Shown piece after piece: positions 54,019 to 61,440 of a stretch of 64,000 bases of DNA (within the stretch, counting starts at the first letter, position 1; each line of letters opens with the position of its first letter). A program made the position numbers and the translations under genes. Origin of the DNA: Stigmatella ashevillena (lineage in GTDB: Bacteria > Myxococcota > Myxococcia > Myxococcales > Myxococcaceae); contig NZ_JAQNDM010000002.1 of NCBI RefSeq assembly GCF_028368975.1, positions 8,612,425 through 8,676,424 of the forward strand, given 5' to 3'. The notes under the pieces were generated by a model, which saw only the letters and a list, made by a program, of their open reading frames with translations, was not told the DNA's origin and did not search any database.

Positions 54019-54066
54019 GTGCTTCGTGACCCTTGTGTCACGAAGCACCCTGACAGTCATGTCAGG
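54019..54066. promoter_or_regulatory. Two contiguous perfect hairpins between amylase and lipoprotein genes
   Basis: A perfect 12-bp inverted repeat (54019-54030 with 54037-54048, core GTCACGAAGCAC) directly abuts a second perfect 7-bp repeat (54049-54055 with 54060-54066). They lie just after the amylase stop and about 85 bases before the lipoprotein start on the same strand. There is no T-run on either strand. They could form a terminator/attenuator structure or an operator for the downstream gene. Confidence 0.6.
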
Positions 54067-54073
54067 CTTGGGA

Positions 54074-55339
54074 TTACTTTGTCCACACCGCGTAGTTGTT
54101 GCCGGACGTGGCGAGCGTCCAGCCCGAGCCGGAGGGCGCCCAATCGCCCGGGCCGATCTTCATCGCCACGGTGCCGCTGGTGCCGGTGATGAGCGCGGCA
54201 TACCGGCTGGTGTCCGCCACCTGGATGCTCACGGCCGACGATGAGTGGACCCCCTTGGACTTGCGGATGGCCATCAGCTTCTTGATGTCCGCGGCGTAGC
54301 CCCAATCGTAGAAGTGGACCCAGTAGACGCAGGGAACCCCGGGGTGGGTCAGGATGTAGGCGTAGCCCTGCATGATCTTGTCACTGGGGAAGGGCCAGTG
54401 GTTCTGGCCTCCGCTGGGGGAACTCGGGCCGGTGTCGTGGTTGTCGATGAACGTCACCGACTTGGCCGCCCACCAGCCGATGGCCCCGGCGGGCTTGCCC
54501 GCGCTGTCCTTCATCCGCCAGAACTCGTTGTACTGAACGGCCTGCTGAAGGAGGCCCTTGGTGGTGAAGTCGAACGCCGTCGACTTGCCACCCGTGGCGT
54601 CGATCCAGTTCATGAGCTGCTGGCGGTGGGCGTCGGGGTTGCCCAGGTTCAGGTCCGTCCACAGCTCTCCCACGGAGAAGTAGGGGACGGTGGCGGTGTT
54701 GTAATTGCCAACATACGAGCCGTTGAAACCCTTCACGTAGTCATAGCGCCAGCCGTCGTAGCCGATGTTGGACTTGAGCCCATTCATCCAGTTCTTGAGA
54801 TCGCCCTGGACGGTGGCGTGGGTGTGGTCCACGTCACGTGCGGCGCCGTAGCCGTCTCCTGTATCGGCGTTGCCCGTGGCGCCCGTCCACTCATCTCCCC
54901 GTGTCACGGCCCAGGAGCCCCAGGCGGGGTTGGTGAAGTCCGCCCAGTTGGTGGTGCCCACGCGGTGGTTGATGACAATGTCTGCGATGGCCTTCACCTT
55001 GTAGGTGTGCAGTGCGCCAATGGCCGACCGGAGCTGCGTGTCATTGCCATACCGGCTGGTCTGCACACTGAGCTGTCTGGGCAGGTAGCCTTCGTTGGAG
55101 GCCGCATCGCTGCTGGGAGGCAGCCACACCATGGTGAAGCCGCTGGCGCCGATGTCGGAGGCCTTGTTCTGGATGACGCCCCACCACGGGGACGTCTGGT
55201 AGGAATGCCAGTGGAAGCCCTGGAGCATCACGTCGCTGCTGTTGCCATCCATCGGCCCCGCGAACGCGGCCTGCGACGCTGCGAGCCCCAGCACCCACGA
55301 CAGGAACAGCAGTCCACCCTGGACCTTCTTCTTGAACAT
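54074..55339 (-). CDS. Secreted GH13 alpha-amylase
   Basis: The 421-aa enzyme has a signal peptide ending QAAFA|GPMDG. It fits the compact GH13 alpha-amylase (subfamily 6/plant-like) type. MLQGFHWHSY near the start, ADIVINHRVG (region I), GWRYDYVKGF with nucleophile Asp200, FSVGELWTD with acid/base Glu225, and FIDNHDTGP with Asp302 are all present. It hydrolyses alpha-1,4-glucan. The ATG at 55339 has GGAGAA 6 bases upstream; longer in-frame extensions overlap the transporter gene and are not protein-like. No carbohydrate-binding module is attached. Confidence 0.95.
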   Translation of the reverse strand: MFKKKVQGGLLFLSWVLGLAASQAAFAGPMDGNSSDVMLQGFHWHSYQTSPWWGVIQNKASDIGASGFTMVWLPPSSDAASNEGYLPRQLSVQTSRYGNDTQLRSAIGALHTYKVKAIADIVINHRVGTTNWADFTNPAWGSWAVTRGDEWTGATGNADTGDGYGAARDVDHTHATVQGDLKNWMNGLKSNIGYDGWRYDYVKGFNGSYVGNYNTATVPYFSVGELWTDLNLGNPDAHRQQLMNWIDATGGKSTAFDFTTKGLLQQAVQYNEFWRMKDSAGKPAGAIGWWAAKSVTFIDNHDTGPSSPSGGQNHWPFPSDKIMQGYAYILTHPGVPCVYWVHFYDWGYAADIKKLMAIRKSKGVHSSSAVSIQVADTSRYAALITGTSGTVAMKIGPGDWAPSGSGWTLATSGNNYAVWTK

Positions 55340-55419
55340 TGGATTCTCCGGAAAAGCAAAAAAGGAGAAGAGCCATTTACTGCGTTTGGGCCGGGCAGGC
55401 GAGCGAGCGGATGTGTCGC

Positions 55420-55435
55420 GGTGTGTCAACACACC
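55420..55435. promoter_or_regulatory. Inverted repeat upstream of the amylase gene, candidate operator
   Basis: GGTGTGT-CA-ACACACC is a perfect 7+2+7 inverted repeat, 81 bases upstream of the amylase start. On the amylase strand it contains TTGACA, so an operator could overlap a -35 element. No good -10 hexamer at 17 bases was found. It lies just past the end of the transporter gene (stop at 55444). Confidence 0.45.
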
Positions 55436-55443
55436 CGATGTAT

Positions 55444-56616
55444 TCAGTGGGAGGGCTTCGGGGGCTCCTCCAGGTCCGTGAGGAGCTGGGACACCTTCCA
55501 AGGCTCCTCTTCCGGCAGGGGGGGACGCGGGGCGGAAGGAGCCGCTTCCGCCAGACGGGTGGAAGTCCGGCCGTAGTCCCGCTGGTAGATGCGCACCACC
55601 GCGAGGAAGAAGGCGACGATGAGTGGCCCCAGCAGCAGGCCGATGGCGCCGAAGATGGCCAGGCCTCCGAGCAGGGCGAAGAAGACAATGGCCCCGTGCA
55701 TGTTCATGCCGCGCCGCGCGAGCAGAGGCTTCACGACGTTGTCGGCCAGACCCACGACGATGATGCCCCAGAGGGCCAGCACGAGGGCCGCCACGGGATG
55801 CCCGGTGGCGAGCAACAGCACGGCTGCGGCCACACACACCACGGCGGCGCCAATGGCGGGGATGAGGGCGAAGAAGAACGTCACTGCCCCGAAGAACACC
55901 GGAACCGGGACGCCCGTGATGAAGAAGCCTACCAGGGCCGCCAGGGCCTGGACCCCTGCCGTGGCCAGGGTGGACGACAGGACGGAGCGGGTGACCCCAC
56001 GGAACTCGGTCAGCAGCTCCGTCGTCTGGCCGCGCCGCAGGGGAGACACGCTCTCAATCCACGCGACCAGCCGTTTGCCGTCCACCAGCAGGAAGTAGAA
56101 GGCGATGAGCATCATGACGGCCTGGAAGGCCAGGGAGCCCGTGGCGGCCACGAGTCCGCCGAACGTCTGGGCGGCCGTCGCCCCTCGGGACGACAGCTGC
56201 TCCTGCAAGGTCTGCCAGAGGCCAGCGCTCTCTGTCTGGAAGCGATCGAGCATCCGGCCGGCCGGGCCCTGGAGAGAGCCGGGGACGTAGGTCAGCAACC
56301 CTTCCAATCCCCGGTTCTGGATGATGCCCGCGACGAACTGCACTCCCTTGACCACCTCGGAGACGATGAAGGCCGTGATGGCGGCGATGGGCGCCAGGAG
56401 GGCGAAGACGAAGCCCACGCAGATGAGCCCTGCGGACAGGCCGCTTCTTCCGCGCAGACGCCGCGTCAGCCACGTCTGCATCCCTTGGAAGGCCCCAGCC
56501 AGCACGGCAGCCAGGAAGAAGGCTTCGAAGAAGGGGGATGCGACCAGGAGCAACAGTGCAATGGAGAGGAGGATCAGTCCGACGAAGACGCGCCGGGCGC
56601 CTTGTTCAGTGGCCAT
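55444..56616 (-). CDS. AI-2E-family membrane transporter, copy 2
   Basis: The 390-aa protein is a paralog of the transporter at 41571-42662. It shows the same pattern: ARRVFVGLILLSI at the start, 'FYFLLVDGKRLVAWIESVSP' in the middle, FFALIPAIGAAVVCVAAA, ARRGMNMHGAIVFFALLGG and GPLIVAFFLAVVRIYQRDYG near the end. It differs by a longer, Pro/Glu-rich C-terminal tail (residues about 355-390). The substrate is unknown. No Shine-Dalgarno sequence is evident before the ATG. Confidence 0.88.
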   Translation of the reverse strand: MATEQGARRVFVGLILLSIALLLLVASPFFEAFFLAAVLAGAFQGMQTWLTRRLRGRSGLSAGLICVGFVFALLAPIAAITAFIVSEVVKGVQFVAGIIQNRGLEGLLTYVPGSLQGPAGRMLDRFQTESAGLWQTLQEQLSSRGATAAQTFGGLVAATGSLAFQAVMMLIAFYFLLVDGKRLVAWIESVSPLRRGQTTELLTEFRGVTRSVLSSTLATAGVQALAALVGFFITGVPVPVFFGAVTFFFALIPAIGAAVVCVAAAVLLLATGHPVAALVLALWGIIVVGLADNVVKPLLARRGMNMHGAIVFFALLGGLAIFGAIGLLLGPLIVAFFLAVVRIYQRDYGRTSTRLAEAAPSAPRPPLPEEEPWKVSQLLTDLEEPPKPSH

Positions 56617-56721
56617 GTGGGAAGATGGGACCGCTGGCCAGCGAGAGGAAGGAGCCCTGGAGAGGCTGCTCCCTTGCCTGCTACCAAGCCCCTCATGGCT
56701 GGCCGCCTGCTCATCGTGCGC

Positions 56722-57300
56722 TTACCAGAGCCGGTCGGTGAAGAGGCAGTGGATGAGTTTGGCTTCTCCACTCTCAAGATGTCCGACCTGTACGTCTGGC
56801 ACGGAAGTAAAGAGGACATTTTCAGGCAGGCGGGTCGTCTTGAACACTGAGCGGGCAAGCGCATCCAATGTGGATTCATACGCTTGGTATTCGGCAGGGA
56901 GCGGGGGGGACCACAGGTGCTTCTCCGCGAGCTGCCCGCCTTCGAAGCGCTGAAAAGATGCATGAATGTGGTGGATAGGGGCGAGGATACTCACGAGGAG
57001 TACCAAAGCCTTTTGCACAGGGGCTCCCATGGGGGACTCTGGCAGCGATACTCGGACGCACCGGCAAGGATCGTGGATCAGAGATGGCACATCCCAGGTC
57101 ACACACCCTGGCAGCGCGTTGTCGATGCGGAGGAGGAAACTGTTCCACGCGCTACTGTCGCCCAGGGCGGTTTGACGCAGGGAATGCAACCGTTGGGTTT
57201 CCTCCGTTGGCTCGGACGATGATGCGGGGATACCGAGAGTCCGCGGGTAGAAGCGGTGAACGAGGTCGAGGAGTTCAGGAATCGTGAGGGACGGATCCAT
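56722..57300 (-). CDS. Cytoplasmic protein of unknown function, possible immunity/partner of the disrupted lipoprotein
   Basis: The 192-aa protein starts MDPSLTIPELLDLVHRFYP, has no signal peptide or membrane segment, and shows mixed alpha/beta composition with RVSLPESPMGAPVQKALVL and 'LWSPPLPAEYQAYESTLDAL'. It resembles a myxobacterial family I have seen beside toxin genes, but this is recollection. Its start lies 26 bases inside the 3' end of the lipoprotein gene, so the two were translationally coupled. Small soluble genes coupled behind secreted toxin genes are often immunity genes; that role is inference. The ATG at 57300 was chosen because upstream codons overlap the lipoprotein and look non-coding. 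Confidence 0.7.
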   Translation of the reverse strand: MDPSLTIPELLDLVHRFYPRTLGIPASSSEPTEETQRLHSLRQTALGDSSAWNSFLLRIDNALPGCVTWDVPSLIHDPCRCVRVSLPESPMGAPVQKALVLLVSILAPIHHIHASFQRFEGGQLAEKHLWSPPLPAEYQAYESTLDALARSVFKTTRLPENVLFTSVPDVQVGHLESGEAKLIHCLFTDRLW

Positions 57301-57572
57301 GAGAGGGCGCCTCTGTGGAGTCGTATGGCACGTGGAGAGAGGAAATGTGGGGGCGGAGCGCTGGGCGGCCCAAACCCAGTTCGTCCGCACTTGCTGGAAA
57401 ACGCTTGGGCTGTAGCCCCAGGGTCTGGAACTTCGTGACCCGGGCTCCTGGAATGGTCTCATTCAGGACGCGCTCCATTTCTAGTTGAAACCTTCTGCAC
57501 AGGACGGCGGAAGCATCGCTGCCCTGCCGTAGGACGAGTTGAGCAGCCTTATCTGCTGCGATAGGCGCCTCT

Positions 57573-57595
57573 CAAAAATTACTTGAGCAAGTCGG
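57573..57595 (+). repeat. IS terminal inverted repeat, left
   Basis: It reads CAAAAATTACTTGAGCAA and five further bases inward. It matches the right repeat with four mismatches and contains the transposase stop codon. Confidence 0.8.
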
Positions 57596-58799
57596 AGCGT
57601 GGAGTGAATGTGTAGTTCCACTCTCCATGGAATCTTGAGCGCTTGATCTGTAATTCCTTCATCTCCGTATCAGCCGCCTTGATCCCCGTCTGATAGAGGT
57701 GTCGATCAAGTGTTGCCTTGACCTTCAAGCCTGTGCGGGTTGTTGTGTGACTGATGAGGCTCACTACTGTCTCATAGCTCATGAGCGGCCGACCTCGCCA
57801 ATTTTGCGTGATGTGGCAAAAGAGTCGATGCTCGATCTTGTTCCATTTACTTGTACCCGGAGGCATGTGGCTGACATGGATGCGCATGCGGATGTCATCG
57901 GCAAGTCGCTGCAACTCGATCTTCCATACTCGCGAGCGAGCGCTGTTGCTTCCCCCAGAGTCAGACACGATGAGTAGCTCCGTCGCTGCCGGGTACTCTT
58001 TGCTTCCCATGTGTTTCCACCACTCACGAATCGCATTCGCAGCAAACTGCGGCGTGTCGTGATCGACACCAACGCTCACCCAACCTGCGTTCAGTGTTAC
58101 ATCATAAACTCCGTACGGGATAGCCTTGCCTTCGGCAAGAGGAGGAAAATCATAGACGTTCACTTCCTCGGGCTTTCCATGGACTTGCCACTCGCGCCCT
58201 CCGTTTTTGAAGAGCCCTACAAGCTCCTTTTTCTTGGTATCTACCGATATGACGGGTTGCACCTTCTTTTGGAATAGCTGCGTCTGTCGGTTGATGTGTC
58301 TGAACTGTTTGTCTCGATCCTTGTGCGAACCGCCCTCACGTACCTTGCGAGGAGATTGCAGGCTGAAGCCCATCGCCTTCAGCATTGTCGCCACAGTGCC
58401 AGCACTGACAGAATGCCCCTGCTTCGTCAACTCAGCAGCAAGATGGGGCGTGCTCTTGCTCGTCCAACGCAGGGGGTGTTGTGGATCGCCTCGTGTAACT
58501 GGGTTTACCAACTTCTCCAGAAGTGGTTTGAGTTGCTTATCCGTCACCGCCAGTCGCCTGCGTCCGGCGCCTTGGTGCCGTACGCGCTCCAGTGAGATTG
58601 GCTCATCCTCAGTGCCTTGCAGTTCACGCAGTCCTGCCATCACCGTGTTGCGTGTCAGTCCTGTCGCGCGTGCCACAGCACTGATGCCACCATATCCATA
58701 GGCACGTGCCTCTAGTGCCGCCCACCGACGACGAGAACGTTCGTTCAGGAGCGGCGCTATCGCCTCGTACTTTGTTCGCAGTTCGTCAACGTTCTTCAT
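57579..58799 (-). CDS. ISAzo13-family DDE transposase
   Basis: The 406-aa protein has an N-terminal helix-turn-helix ('GGISAVARATGLTRNTVMAG', about 36-55) and the catalytic region of the ISAzo13 family (DDE_Tnp_ISAZ013). VISVDTKKKELVG carries the first aspartate, LLIVSDSGGSNSAR the second, and GTSKWNKIEHRLF the glutamate. Length is full for the family, so it is probably active. Codon use is less GC-biased than in the neighbours, as expected for a recent arrival. Confidence 0.92.
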   Translation of the reverse strand: MKNVDELRTKYEAIAPLLNERSRRRWAALEARAYGYGGISAVARATGLTRNTVMAGLRELQGTEDEPISLERVRHQGAGRRRLAVTDKQLKPLLEKLVNPVTRGDPQHPLRWTSKSTPHLAAELTKQGHSVSAGTVATMLKAMGFSLQSPRKVREGGSHKDRDKQFRHINRQTQLFQKKVQPVISVDTKKKELVGLFKNGGREWQVHGKPEEVNVYDFPPLAEGKAIPYGVYDVTLNAGWVSVGVDHDTPQFAANAIREWWKHMGSKEYPAATELLIVSDSGGSNSARSRVWKIELQRLADDIRMRIHVSHMPPGTSKWNKIEHRLFCHITQNWRGRPLMSYETVVSLISHTTTRTGLKVKATLDRHLYQTGIKAADTEMKELQIKRSRFHGEWNYTFTPRSDLLK

Positions 58800-58811
58800 G
58801 CTTCTATAATA

Positions 58812-58835
58812 CCTGAGTTGCTCAATTTATTTTTG
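58812..58835 (-). repeat. IS terminal inverted repeat, right
   Basis: Read from 58835 inward it begins CAAAAATAAATTGAGCAA, the partner of the left repeat. The transposase start codon lies 13 bases inside it. Confidence 0.8.
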
Positions 58836-59176
58836 CGAGGCTCCATAGCCGCTGCACCTCGTGCCTCCGCATCAAGCACGGGGCCGAGGTAATGGATCTG
58901 GGGTACGCCGATCTCTATGTCGCACCAGATACCTCGGGGATTCGTCTCCGAAATCCTTCCCAATAAGATGACCACCTGAGCCACCTTCCAACCACCAGGT
59001 TTGGCTCCCCGCGTGGCGATGACGGTGTGGAACTCGAACGTGGCCGGTGGAATGCCCCCCATAACGACGGTTGTGCAGGCTGTCAGTTCCAGGGTCAGCA
59101 AGAGGAATCCGAGCGTCAGGCCCAGATTTCTCAAGATGCCCTTGGAAGAAAGCGCGAATGGAAAAGGGAAGAGTGA

Positions 59177-59377
59177 ACGAGGGTCCCTGGGGCGCAGGGC
59201 GAGCTTGAGCGCCGCAGGGCAAGCACCTTCATGGTCCACCGGCACGACCTGATAGACGGAGCCATGGACGCCGCCGCCTGCCCAGGCTACCACCCGCCAG
59301 GAGCCCACGGTGGTGCCGGGGGGAAGGAACGCGGGGTTCAACTCGGGAGAGCGGGGTGTCTGCGCGGGGGGCTTCAC
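59177..59377 (-). pseudogene. Serine/threonine protein kinase N-terminal remnant
   Basis: A GTG-initiated frame encodes MKPPAQTPRSPELNPAFLPPG-type sequence leading into VGSWRVVAWAGGGVHGSVYQV, the glycine-rich loop, and PAALKLAL with the ATP-binding lysine, then stops being kinase-like after RPRDPR. The rest of the kinase (HRDxxPxN, DFG and later) is absent. The frame runs on without a stop into the lipoprotein gene, so a read-through fusion is formally possible. A deletion that removed about 90 percent of a myxobacterial kinase gene is the simplest explanation. Confidence 0.7.
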
Positions 59378-59509
59378 AGAGGGGGGAACTTTACCCCGAG
59401 AGAGAGCGCCGCGCTGCAACCGTCTACTCTAAGCATCTCCAGGATAGGGGGAGGGACCTCGTGGTATCAAGCTTGCGGGCGGATGCTGGTTGGGGAGGTA
59501 GTTTAGACT

Positions 59510-60031
59510 GTGACCATGGCGGAACCCATCCGAGACACGCTTCTCAGGCAGCTCGAAACGGCGTGGGCGCTCACCCGTTATCATCTCGAAGGATTGACCA
59601 CCGAGGAGTGCCTGAGGCGTCCGGCCCGTGTGGGCTTGCACGTGCAGCGTGACGCCGATGGACACTGGTGTGCGGAGTGGCCCGAGCACGAAGGGTACAA
59701 TCTGGGACCGGCCAGCATCGCGTGGCTGACGTGGCATCTCGGCTTCTGGTGGTCCATGGTGCTGAACCACTCGTTCGGAGACGCCACCCTGGTGCGGGAG
59801 AAGGTGTACTGGCCCGGCACTGCCGACGAGGTGCGTGAAGGGATCTCTCGGCTGCATGATGGGTGGCGCGCCGAGGTCGAGCGGCTCAGCGACGAGGACC
59901 TCCGGTCGACCGAACGGACTCGCTGGCCGCTGCAAGGCAAGCCCTTCGGCGACATCGTGGCCTGGGTCAATCTTGAGCTGATGAAGAACGCGGCCGAGAT
60001 CGGTTACGCGCGGTTCGTCCTGGCGGTTTGA
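59510..60031 (+). CDS. DinB-superfamily protein
   Basis: The 173-aa protein fits the DinB-like four-helix bundle: 'LLRQLETAWALTRYHLEGLT' as the first helix, 'SIAWLTWHLGFWWSMVLNHS' containing the conserved His of helix 2, and 'VNLELMKNAAEIGYARF' with the C-terminal conserved region. The family includes metal-dependent thiol transferases and uncharacterised stress proteins; the reaction here is unknown. The GTG start at 59510 has GGGGAGG 11 bases upstream, better placed than for ATG at 59516. It is convergent with the dioxygenase gene. Confidence 0.82.
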   Translation: MTMAEPIRDTLLRQLETAWALTRYHLEGLTTEECLRRPARVGLHVQRDADGHWCAEWPEHEGYNLGPASIAWLTWHLGFWWSMVLNHSFGDATLVREKVYWPGTADEVREGISRLHDGWRAEVERLSDEDLRSTERTRWPLQGKPFGDIVAWVNLELMKNAAEIGYARFVLAV

Positions 60032-60080
60032 CCCACTGACGAGCGCGTTCACGAAGCGCCATCCCTTCTTTGGACTCCGC

Positions 60081-60902
60081 TCAGGGGCGGAAAGCCCTGT
60101 CATGAAGGCCGAGGGCGAGCTGGATGGCCGCCTCGACGGGAGACGTGCCGCCGTCCTTTCGGGCCAGTTCGAGGGGCTGCCGAGGAAAGAGCGGGGGCTG
60201 CGCCATGAATCGCGGCTGTGTGCCGCGGTGGGGCTGCGCTGAATGAACGAGGAAAGGGTGACACAGGTAGACTGTGCCAGCCTCGCCTGTAGCGAGTGCC
60301 TCTGGGCAGTCAGCGGTTTCACTGAACCCGTTCATCGCCAGTTCTCGCAGCGAGAGCCCGTCCTCACCTGAAGGCGCTAGCATGCGTGCCATGTGAAGAT
60401 GCGAGCCGGTCCGGATGCGGGTGGGCGCGTCTGTCTCGCCCACGTCCGAGAACAAGAAGAGCATCAGGAGCGCACGCCCTTTCGAGGAGACGTTTGCCCG
60501 CCACGACATGAAGTCCGGGCTCTCGAACCCGAAGCTCACGTCGATGTGCCACCCCGCATCGCCAGGGTCCTCTGGAGAGGGAAAGCGCACCGGAAACGTC
60601 CCCATGCTGCGGCAGGGCAGCCAGCGGCCCTCCCCGACAAGCTGATCGAACGCTGCGTGTAACACAGGCGTATTGGCAGCTTCGATGAAGGGTTTTTCCG
60701 CGTACATGCCCAGCCGGACAACCGGCTTCGTCCATGTCCTTGGATCGTCTGGGGCACAGCGAGTGTCCCGCCAGAGGATCGCTCGCGCCTCGTCTGCAAG
60801 GTGGCGCGGAAAGGCATGATCAATCCTGACAAAACCATCCCGTACAAATTGATCGATGTGCGCGCCGGTCAGGACGCGCGGCTTATTGATAGGGTTCGAC
60901 AT
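60081..60902 (-). CDS. Phytanoyl-CoA dioxygenase-family Fe(II)/2-oxoglutarate enzyme
   Basis: The 273-aa protein has the facial triad start His119-x-Asp121 (GWHIDVSFG) and a distal His in CHPFLVHSAQPHRG followed by TQPRF, where Arg would bind 2-oxoglutarate. The N-terminal 'HIDQFVRDGFVRIDHAFP' is typical of the PhyH family. Such enzymes hydroxylate small molecules, often in natural-product pathways. No pathway neighbours are evident, so the substrate is unknown. The ATG at 60902 has a weak ribosome-binding site. Confidence 0.85.
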   Translation of the reverse strand: MSNPINKPRVLTGAHIDQFVRDGFVRIDHAFPRHLADEARAILWRDTRCAPDDPRTWTKPVVRLGMYAEKPFIEAANTPVLHAAFDQLVGEGRWLPCRSMGTFPVRFPSPEDPGDAGWHIDVSFGFESPDFMSWRANVSSKGRALLMLFLFSDVGETDAPTRIRTGSHLHMARMLAPSGEDGLSLRELAMNGFSETADCPEALATGEAGTVYLCHPFLVHSAQPHRGTQPRFMAQPPLFPRQPLELARKDGGTSPVEAAIQLALGLHDRAFRP

Positions 60903-61108
60903 GATGAACTCTCACACGATGGGAGTTAGCAGAGCTCCCGTTGGGGGAGTTCTGGCAACGGGCCTTCTGGCGCTCAATGCGCCAGCTTCCAGCTTGCGAA
61001 CGGGCAGGACCCGTCAGGCGAGGAAGAACGTGGAGGCGATGCAGAAAGCGCTCATCATGTTTGGATTCGTAGCACCCAAAACGGCTCATGGCAACGGCTG
61101 CGACTTGG
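60903..61108. other. Intergenic stretch without recognisable gene
   Basis: About 200 bases between the dioxygenase gene and the truncated SDR gene. Two short overlapping open frames occur on opposite strands but have no protein-like features or good ribosome-binding sites. Nothing else was recognised. Confidence 0.5.
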
Positions 61109-61408
61109 CTACCAGGAGAGCTCACCGTCGGCGGTCATGAAGCTGCCGCTGCTCGAAAGTGGCAACTGCGTTGCCCGCATCACCCTGTGCGCGCCCTCCT
61201 CGGCTGTCAGCGTGCCGGTGTGTCCATTGAGATCCGTGGCGACGAAGCCGGGATTGACGACGCTGATGACAATGCCGTCGCTACGCAGTTCGTTGGCGAA
61301 ACTCACGGCAAGCGCGTTCAGCGCTGTTTTCGACGAGCTGTAAGCGAATGTCGGCCAACGCTTCAGGCTTGATGTGCCTGGTGCGCCCGTGCGGATGAAC
61401 GTCCTCAT
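61109..61408 (-). pseudogene. Short-chain dehydrogenase, C-terminal fragment
   Basis: The frame encodes only the last third of an SDR: FAYSSSKTALNALAVSFANEL contains the catalytic YxxxK and VNPGFVATDLNGHTG is the following conserved motif. The end GSFMTADGELSW is a normal SDR C terminus. The N-terminal Rossmann motif (TGxxxGxG) and the catalytic serine strand are missing: upstream of about 61,400 the frame is not SDR-like and soon meets the TetR gene. The fragment is a deletion remnant and should be inactive. Confidence 0.8.
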
Positions 61409-61440
61409 CTGTGAGTGACACGCCCATGCCCGGACGGTGG

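Larger units (their letters stand above)
57573..58835 (-). mobile_element. ISAzo13-type insertion sequence
   Basis: The 1263-base element contains one transposase gene and terminal inverted repeats matching at 19 of 23 positions (57573-57595 and the reverse of 58835-58813; shared core CAAAAATxAxTTGAGCAA). The transposase stop codon lies inside the left repeat. The base composition is visibly lower in GC than the surroundings. No flanking direct repeat was found: the bases on each side join to restore the lipoprotein frame exactly. Confidence 0.85.
57275..59134 (-). pseudogene. Small lipoprotein gene split by an insertion sequence
   Basis: The 5' part (58836-59134) starts at TTG with AAGG upstream and encodes 'MRNLGLTLGFLLLTLELTAC', an ideal lipoprotein signal (L-T-A-C). 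WKVAQVVILLGRISETNPRG and IWCDIEIGVPQIHYLGPVLD follow. The 3' part (57275-57572) encodes 'APIAADKAAQLVLRQGSDAS', FQLEMERVLNETIPGARVTKF and a tail ending SVPHDS. Deleting 57573-58835 joins the parts in frame across a CGA codon and gives a continuous 198-aa protein. As it stands, the 5' part would be translated into IS sequence and stop at 58796. Family not recognised; an exported lipoprotein toxin is one possibility. Confidence 0.82.

Noticed and set aside
50276-54029. Long plus-strand frames opposite the acyltransferase, aminopeptidase and lipoprotein genes
   Set aside because: They are Arg/Gly/His-rich shadows; the minus-strand frames have clear motifs, signals and ribosome-binding sites.
55340-55837. 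Upstream extension of the amylase frame
   Set aside because: It overlaps the transporter gene and lacks protein-like sequence; the start at 55339 has a good ribosome-binding site and signal peptide.
60856-61140. Two short overlapping frames on opposite strands between the dioxygenase and SDR remnant
   Set aside because: No ribosome-binding sites and no recognisable protein features; one overlaps the dioxygenase start.
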